A stretch of DNA of 64,000 nucleotides, taken from positions 17,652,552 through 17,716,551 of the forward strand of contig CM070916.1 of the NCBI GenBank assembly GCA_036417435.1, written 5' to 3'. Below the pieces are notes generated by a model. The model had not been told where the DNA came from and did not search any database. It saw only the letters and a list, made by a program, of their open reading frames with translations. Position numbers and translations under genes: made by a program. This document shows positions 57,901-64,000 of the stretch, one piece after another (position 1 is the stretch's first letter; the number at the start of each line of letters is the position of its first letter). The stretch is from Inia geoffrensis. Taxonomy: Eukaryota; Chordata; Mammalia; Artiodactyla; Iniidae.

Positions 57901-59217
57901 TGGTCTTTATTCCTAGGGTACAGTTTTCTGTTTTCTCTGCAAAATGGGTTCACGGAGCGTTAGGAGGTTTTTCCTCTCTAGTTGGGCATGAACACCAATG
58001 TTGACCACTAGTATCTCTGATGCCGTAAGAGCCTCTTTGTGGTTAATCTCACAAGGTTCTCCACGCAAGCATGGCCCTTGGTCCAGGAGTCACAGGGAAT
58101 CTCCATATTTTTCTGCCCCTTCTCTCTCTATCACTGGTGCTCTGCTTCAAACATTTTAGACATGCTGGCAATGTCAGACTGTGCCCTCTGCCTCCTCGGC
58201 TCAGTGGGACCACTGTGCTCTGGTTAGACTCCAGGTGTCTACGCCACAGTCAGGAAATTAAGCCTAAACAGCGCGCTGGGGTGATTGTGGGGCTCACAGT
58301 CTTGCTTTGTCTGTCGTCCCACGCCTGAAAATGCAGAGTGCATATACTTTGACCAGTTGTATTTTGTCAACAGCAAGAGAAACTCTCCCTTATGTCCTAC
58401 GATAGTCTACAGCAGCTGAGGGAGCAGGACCCACATGGAACGCTTCCTGCCTTTTCCACACCAAGAGAATCCTAAGCTTTTGAGGTTGAACCAGAAAGAT
58501 TCTTGACATGAAGGCAATGTCAAAAAACCTATAATTAATACTCTCAGAAACATCCTTGAAACAAGCCAGGAGGTTCTAAAGGAATGATCATTCAAAGAAC
58601 AAAAAAGAGCTCTTGTATACTAAGCTGAAGGAGATTAGCGAGGTTATTCCAAATGCCCTCCACTAACTGCCTACAACTTGATACGTCCTTTGCACCTTTG
58701 CACTGGGGAATTGGGAGTATTCCTGGCATCTTCTTTCAATTTATCCTCTTTGATATCTAGAAGAAAGTCTTAGAGGCTGGTAGTATGATGCCAGAGTTGT
58801 TTCCTGATTTCAGTGCAGGTGAAGCATTCTCTGATTTTTATTATTTTGTGTGCATTTGAGTTTAGGAAAGTGGGATTTTTCAAGGTGTACTTAAACCACT
58901 GAGTTTCTTGGAGTTGCTCTGTTTCCTTATTCTTATTTTGTCTCTATGATTGCATATTATATGACACGTATAGGAGTATATGTTATATGATAACATAATA
59001 GCATATAATTTGTTCTCCATGATTTGGGAATGTGCCCATAGCCTGATCATATTATTTTTCTTTTTGGAAATGCTTGCTAACACTACATTAATACTCCTAA
59101 ATGAGGCTTTTTGGATTAATCACAGTACCTTCTACAAACATTTGAAAAGTAAATATAGATGCATAAAATATTCTCTATTCAGTTTATATCTTTGCTTGTT
59201 GAATGCAGGGATTTAAA
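57901..59217. other. Gene-free interval
   Basis: Unique or unassignably old sequence. The frames at 58039-58328 and 58407-58595 have no recognisable product. Confidence 0.45.
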
Positions 59218-59227
59218 GAACAGAGGA

Positions 59228-59441
59228 GGGGCTTCCCTGGTGGCGCAGTGGTTGAGAGTCCGCCTGCCCATGCATGGGACACGGGTTCGTGCGCCAGTCC
59301 AGGAAGATCCCACATGCTGTGGAGCGGCTAGGTCCGTGAGCCATGGCCGCTGAGCCTGCACGTCCGGAGCCTGTGCTCCACAATGGGAGAGGCCACAACA
59401 GTGAGAGGCCCGCATAATGCAAAAAAAAAAAAAAAAAAAAG
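59228..59441 (+). mobile_element. Cetacean CHR-type SINE, short form
   Basis: Head GGGGCTTCCCTGGTGGCGCA, about 20-A tail. TSD GAACAGAGGA at 59218-59227 and 59442-59451. Frames on both strands are SINE translations. Confidence 0.95.
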
Positions 59442-59451
59442 GAACAGAGGA

Positions 59452-60232
59452 ATGCACAGCCTACATGTTTAGGATTATTTTAAATTTCTATTCAGGGTAA
59501 CTAACACCAGCATCTTCTAAAGCCCTACTATGTGGGGTAAAAGTACTGTGCTAAACCCTGGATATATAAACCTTAGTAATAAACAATTCTGCTTTCAAAG
59601 ATACTACAATCTTGCAAACTGTGTTATTCATATGTGCCTTTTAGGTTGAGTATTTATGTAGTGCTGCAATCAAACCTCAATGAAAAGTTTATCAAGTTCT
59701 TTTCACCATTATAGTTTATCATTATTCTAGTTATATCTAAAGAGCTCAACCCAAAGGGAGCATTTCAGGAACATATATAATTATCTAAATCCCTCTCACC
59801 AATAACCCTAAAGTGTGTTCTAAGTGGTAAATCCACAGAAATTTCCTAGGGTGCTAATTGTACATGGTTAAATGCCCCATTTATCTGTTTAAGTCCACCT
59901 AGGAGATGAAAAACACCACAGTATTTGGTATTAAATACTTAATATTATCCCATTATCGGAGGCAACACTTTTTTTGGTGGGGAGAAGGCAACATTTTAAA
60001 TATCTTAATCTCACATCACAAAGCCAAGAAAAAATCTACATATGCACCACAAATGATGCCCTTGGTATCCAATAAGCTACCTCCATTTTGCAAAACATTT
60101 TCTGATTCACATAACCCATCTAACAGTTTGAATAATAGTGCTGTTTTTTTCTCTAAACTCCGGGGCAAATCCGAATATTATTCATATTAAAGAATTAAAA
60201 CAAGGCCAATCTTAAAGCTTCTATTCAAACTT
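59452..60232. other. Gene-free interval
   Basis: Unique AT-rich sequence; the frame at 59906-60190 has no family signature. Confidence 0.45.
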
Positions 60233-60241
60233 TAACCATTC

Positions 60242-60345
60242 ATTGTATATATATGCACCACATCTTCTTTATCTATTCATCTGTCAGTGGACATTTAGGT
60301 TGCTTCCATGTCGTAGCTATTGTAAATACTGCTGCAATGAACATT

Positions 60346-60407
<62 letters not shown>

Positions 60408-60899
60408 CACAATAGAATATTACTCAGCCATAAAAAGGAATGAAATTGGGTCATTTGTAGAGATGTGGATGGAGCTAGAGTCTGTCATACAGAGTGAAGT
60501 AAGTCAGAAAGAGAAAAACAAATATTGTATATTAAATATTTGTGGAATCTAGAAAAATGGTACAGATGAACCAATCTGCAGGGAAGGAATAGAGATGCAG
60601 ACACAGAAAATGGACGTGTGGACACAGGAGGGGAAGGGGAGATAGGATGAATTGGGAGATTAGGTTTGACATATATACACTACCAGGTGTAAAGCAGATA
60701 GCTAGTGGGACTGTGCTGTATAGCACAGGGAGCTCAGCTTGGTGCTCTGTGATGACCTAGATAGGTGGGATGGGGGGTTGGGAGGGAGGTCCAAGAGGGA
60801 GGGGATATCTCTATACATATAGTTGATTTGCTTCGTTGTATAGCAGAAACTGACACAGCATTGTAAAGCAACTATACTCCAATTAAAAAATATTTCTTC
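60242..60899 (+). mobile_element. L1 with 5' inversion (twin priming) and TA microsatellite at the joint
   Basis: 60242-~60347 is antisense L1 (…ACCACATCTTCTTTATCTAT…, GTGGACATTTAGGTTGCTTC). After (TA)n at 60348-60403 the sequence is sense L1 (AGAATATTACTCAGCCATAA … TATACTCCAATTAAAAAA). In L1 coordinates the inverted arm lies just 5' of the sense arm. TSD TAACCATTC at 60233-60241 and 60900-60908. The frames that span it (60243-60443, 60253-60552) are artefacts. Confidence 0.9.
60348..60403. repeat. (TA)n microsatellite at an L1 inversion joint
   Basis: About 28 uninterrupted TA units where the two inverted L1 arms, each ending in TATATA-type sequence, meet. Confidence 0.95.
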
Positions 60900-60908
60900 T
60901 AACCATTC

Positions 60909-61671
60909 TTGAAAGGACTGGTGAAGTCAGCTTTTGTGAATTTTTCTCTAACCACTCATTCTAAGTCAGTCCTGCAAATTCTTTTTCTTATTCATGAAGC
61001 CCTTTGGGCACTTTGTCTTACAGGACTTGGATTATCACTCTTCCGTGTCCATGTGTTCTTTTTCTCCCCAGTGAGATTATTAACTCCTCCAGCGCAAGGT
61101 CACATCGTGTTCCCAGCTCTTAGCAATATGCTAGAAGGCATGAATATAGAACAACAGCAAGCACAAGCCTCTTTTAGAATGTGAAATACCTGCTTTTTAA
61201 TCCCTATTCTTACTCAACCAATTTCTGGATATAGGAAATTCATGCTTAAATTGAGCCTTTGGGTTGCCTTTGAAGGCAAAGGGAAAAGACTTCTGTTTCT
61301 GGTAACATAGTAGATTAAATCTACTGCACAACCTTCCAATTGGAACTGGTGAAAATGGCTAAATAAAATATTTTCATAAACACCTATAAAATGCTCACTG
61401 AGCTGGTAAGAAACTAAAGAATCCACAAAGGGAAAAATTAAATATAAAAATGGAAAACTAGAATTTGGCAGGCAGCAAAAGCAGCAATTTTCCAAATAGT
61501 ATCTGCAAAATAGTATCTGCTGTTGAGGCTAAGTTTTTGAGCCTAAGAAATCTGTGTTGGGAAGAGTAGGGTGATCAGACCTCCTGATTTACCCAGGACA
61601 GTACTAGTTAACTTCTGCTGCTCAGGTGTAATCATTCACTGAACCCACTTTCATTCTTAAAAGTGTATGGA
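60909..61671. other. Gene-free interval
   Basis: Mostly unassigned. 61285-61480 ('ttctggtaacatagtagatt', 'aactggtgaaaatggctaaa') may be the 5' UTR of an old L1M. No gene. Confidence 0.4.
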
Positions 61672-61905
61672 GGGCTTCCCTGGTGGCACAGTGGTTGAGA
61701 GTCCGCCTGCCAATGCAGGGGACACAGGTTCGTGCCCCGGTCTGGGAAGATCCCACATGCCACGGAGCGGCTGGGCCCGTGAGCCATGGCCGCTGAGTCT
61801 GCGTGTCCGGGGCCTGTGCTCCGCAACGGGAGAGGCCACAACAGTGAGAGGCCTGCGTACCACAAAAAAAAATAATAATAAAATGAATAAATAAATAAAT
61901 AAGAC
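61672..61905 (+). mobile_element. Cetacean CHR-type SINE, short form
   Basis: Head GGGCTTCCCTGGTGGCACAG, body to GAGAGGCCTGCGTACCACA, tail AAAAAAAAATAATAATAAAA plus AATA repeats. No convincing TSD. Three frames here are SINE translations. Confidence 0.92.
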
Positions 61906-62859
61906 TACAAAGCAGAAAGGAACAGCATGTAAAATGATCTGCATTTACTTTGACACTGGATGGAAGGAAAATGAATTTGCCCCTGAGAAATTATAGTCAG
62001 CATCAAGCGCTCATGTAAATTTGCTGTTACCTGCATGTTAAAACTGAAGTTCAAGTGGAGAATTGAATTTAAAGTAATTTCCAGATGGGTAGGACTACCA
62101 GGCAACTGGCAGAAGCATATGCAAGAACTCTCTGAGGGAACACGACTTTAACCTAGGCCTCCAAGAATTCCTAATGGTAAAATTTCCAAGGAAAATGAGA
62201 AGCACATGTAAAAATAAATCACAGGACGTGTCAACAAAAAGGCACAATGGGTGAAATACATCAGAATTAGAGGACAGAGGAAGCAGACTGTCAAAGATTT
62301 CATATGTGAGAAATACCAGACATTAATTGCAAGACGGAATGTTTATTTTCTGTAAAAAATTTGAGTCTTGAGAAGAGAGATGGAAGTGAGACTATAATAT
62401 TATTAAGCAAAACCCCCCCAGACTTCTAGAACTAACAAATATAATCAATTAAAATAAAAATTTTGATAGATAGGTAAAACAGGAGACCTGACACAGAAAA
62501 AGGAAATTAATAAACTGGGCATGAAATAAGAAAAAAACTATCTGGAATGCAACCCAAAGCAGCAAGGAAAAGAAAAATTTGAAAGAGTTTGGCCTTGAGG
62601 AGAAGGTGAGAAGGCCCAATATGTGTCTGAGCAGATTTTCAGAAGGTGATAAAAAAGAGGCTGGGGAAAATAACAAAAACAGTTGGGTAATGAGGTCACA
62701 TGTTTATTGTATTAATTGGCAAGCAAACAAATAGATCATAGAAAGGAAGGCTTTGTATAGAACAGTGACGACAATCTAAATCATATCCTTCTAAACCAAG
62801 GATATGATTAATTCAATTCTGTTCACCTGGGAGTTATAAAAGATGATAGATAGATATCA
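61906..62859. other. Gene-free interval
   Basis: A-rich sequence with no clear family, perhaps ORF1-region L1M continuing into the next feature. No gene. Confidence 0.4.
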
Positions 62860-63320
62860 ATTAATCCAAATGAAGTCAAGAAAGAGGAAGGAAGAAGAAA
62901 CAGAAAAGTGGGACAAATAAGGCCATAAAATATAATGGAAAAGCAAATACAAATATGTCAATAATCACAATAAATGTGAAAAAACTACGTATTCCAATCT
63001 AATGTGTAGATTTTCAGACCACACTTTAGTATAATCTAGTCTCTTTTATTTATTTATTTTATTTTAATTAATAAGTTAATTTATTTGGCCATGCCGTGCA
63101 GCATGTAGGATCTTAGTTCCCTGACCAAGGATCAAACCCGTGCCCCCTGCATTGGAATCACGGAGTCTTAACCACTGGACTGCCAGGGATGTCCCTCTCT
63201 GCTCTTTTAAAGAGACACATCTACAATATAAAACAACTTACTAACTTACAAAGGAATAAAAAAATGAAACATACTTGTAACAATGAAAGCAATAGAAATT
63301 GTCCCAATACAATAGAAGTT
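62860..63320 (+). repeat. L1M ORF2 5' region remnant
   Basis: 'aaatatgtcaataatcacaataaatgtgaa' then, after a SINE, 'cttttaaagagacacatcta' correspond to the sense start of L1 ORF2. Decayed. Confidence 0.6.
63055..63195 (-). mobile_element. CHR-type SINE, old form, inside L1M
   Basis: ATTTATTTGGCCATGCCGTG, 'tagttccctgaccaaggatc', 'taaccactggactgccaggg' and the complement of GGGACATCCC. Possible TSD CTAGTCTCTTTTA / CTCTGCTCTTTTA. Confidence 0.88.
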
Positions 63321-63835
63321 CATTGCTCATGTAAAAAATCATTGTAGGTGTTCCTGGTCAGAACGTAGCTAATGTCCACACAGTGATTCAGGGACCCAAA
63401 TGCTTTTCAACTCATTACTCCTGCACTGCTTAGGGCTTTGGGGTCTTCTTCTTAACTCCCCTTTTCTAACCACCTTTCTCACATTCCATTGGCAGTAACT
63501 GATCACAGCTCTTTCCAAATGGTCTGGTTGTAGATCCTCATTATCTGACTATTTAGGAATTAAAAAGCTAGTTATCTGGCAACTGTCCCAACCTTAATAC
63601 ATAAAGACAGAGCAAATGAAAGATAACTTCAATATAAAAGCTCCTTCAGAAAAAGGAAAGGATAGAGACAATAGTCATAAGAATTCTGACATCCTGCCGT
63701 GGAGGCATTGTAAAGGCCCTGTGTCTTGACTGTGGTGGACATTTCTTGATGAAAACTCAATTCTGCTCTTTAGAAGAAACTTCCTTTCCACTGTTCCCCA
63801 CAGTCCTGGAGATTCTATTTGATTCCCCTCTAAGG
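63321..63835. other. Gene-free interval
   Basis: Unique sequence, no recognised gene or repeat. Confidence 0.45.
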
Positions 63836-64000
63836 CAGTGGTTTCCAGGTTTAGCAAGCATCAGAATCCCCTGGAGGGCTTGTTACAACACAGATAGATG
63901 GGCACCATCCCTAGAATTTCTGGATAATTTGTATTTCTAACAAGGTCCTGGGTGATGGTGAGGTTGCTGGTTTGGGGACCACGCTTTGGGAGAAACCACT
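63836..64000 (+). repeat. MER5A hAT-Charlie element, cut by the window end
   Basis: Left terminus CAGTGGTTTCCAGGTTTAGC, 'catcagaatcccctggaggg', 'tgtatttctaacaaggtcct', and right terminus 'gggagaaaccact' at the last base; the final G of the inverted repeat falls outside. Left target sequence CTCTAAGG. Confidence 0.88.

Noticed and set aside
60243..60552. Open frames with long Tyr-Ile runs
   Set aside because: They are the TA microsatellite at an L1 inversion joint read as codons.
1..64000. CRISPR arrays, operons, bacterial or phage genes
   Set aside because: The window is plainly mammalian; no regular spacer-repeat arrays or closely packed reading frames exist.

Overview
This is mammalian genomic DNA, almost certainly from a cetacean. 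The evidence is at least 18 tRNA-Glu-derived CHR-type SINEs (the ~210 bp short form, the ~330 bp long form and an older ~115 bp form), L1 copies with a cetartiodactyl 3' end, and mammal-wide fossils (L2, MIR, MER2/Tigger, MER5A, MLT1-like LTRs, L1M). The window is gene-poor: I can support one protein-coding gene, OXGR1, the G-protein-coupled receptor for 2-oxoglutarate and leukotriene E4, with an intact 337-codon reading frame at 50960-51973 (+).

Layout. 1-5.2 kb: decayed L1M 3' ends, unique sequence and an L1 fragment carrying a GT microsatellite. 6.8-15.7 kb: an L1 block with a 3' fragment on + (holding a SINE), a consensus-quality CTCF-like motif in the gap, then two head-to-tail L1 copies on -, one a nearly full-length but dead element of ~6 kb with its own SINE. 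15.8-31 kb: Tigger-type DNA transposons, an L1M body, several CHR SINEs, a long ancient repeat broken by younger insertions, and an MLT1-like LTR. 31-33.4 kb: a three-layer nest, MIR < L1 < L1, whose innermost L1 has a twin-priming inversion. 33.5-46 kb: mostly unique sequence with SINEs, MER5A pieces, an apparent solo LTR (42578-43121) and an L1M fragment. 46.4-46.8 kb: a CpG island with GC boxes and splice-donor candidates. 46.8-50.9 kb: probable OXGR1 intron. 50.9-53 kb: OXGR1 coding exon and 3' UTR with a TA microsatellite and two adjacent hairpins. 53-64 kb: SINEs, old L1M and LTR remnants, a second twin-primed L1, and a MER5A element running off the window end.

OXGR1 is the only gene with a functional story: a CpG-island promoter ~4.3 kb upstream spliced to a single coding exon is the simplest reading, but the splice is inferred from sequence signals, not transcripts. 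Most other open frames are translations of SINEs and L1s or chance frames. I found no new gene system. The most informative observations are repeat-insertion structures: two independent twin-primed L1s, the TSD-flanked solo LTR, a short TSD-flanked retroposed tract of unknown source, the L1 head-to-tail pair, and the paired hairpins in the OXGR1 3' UTR.
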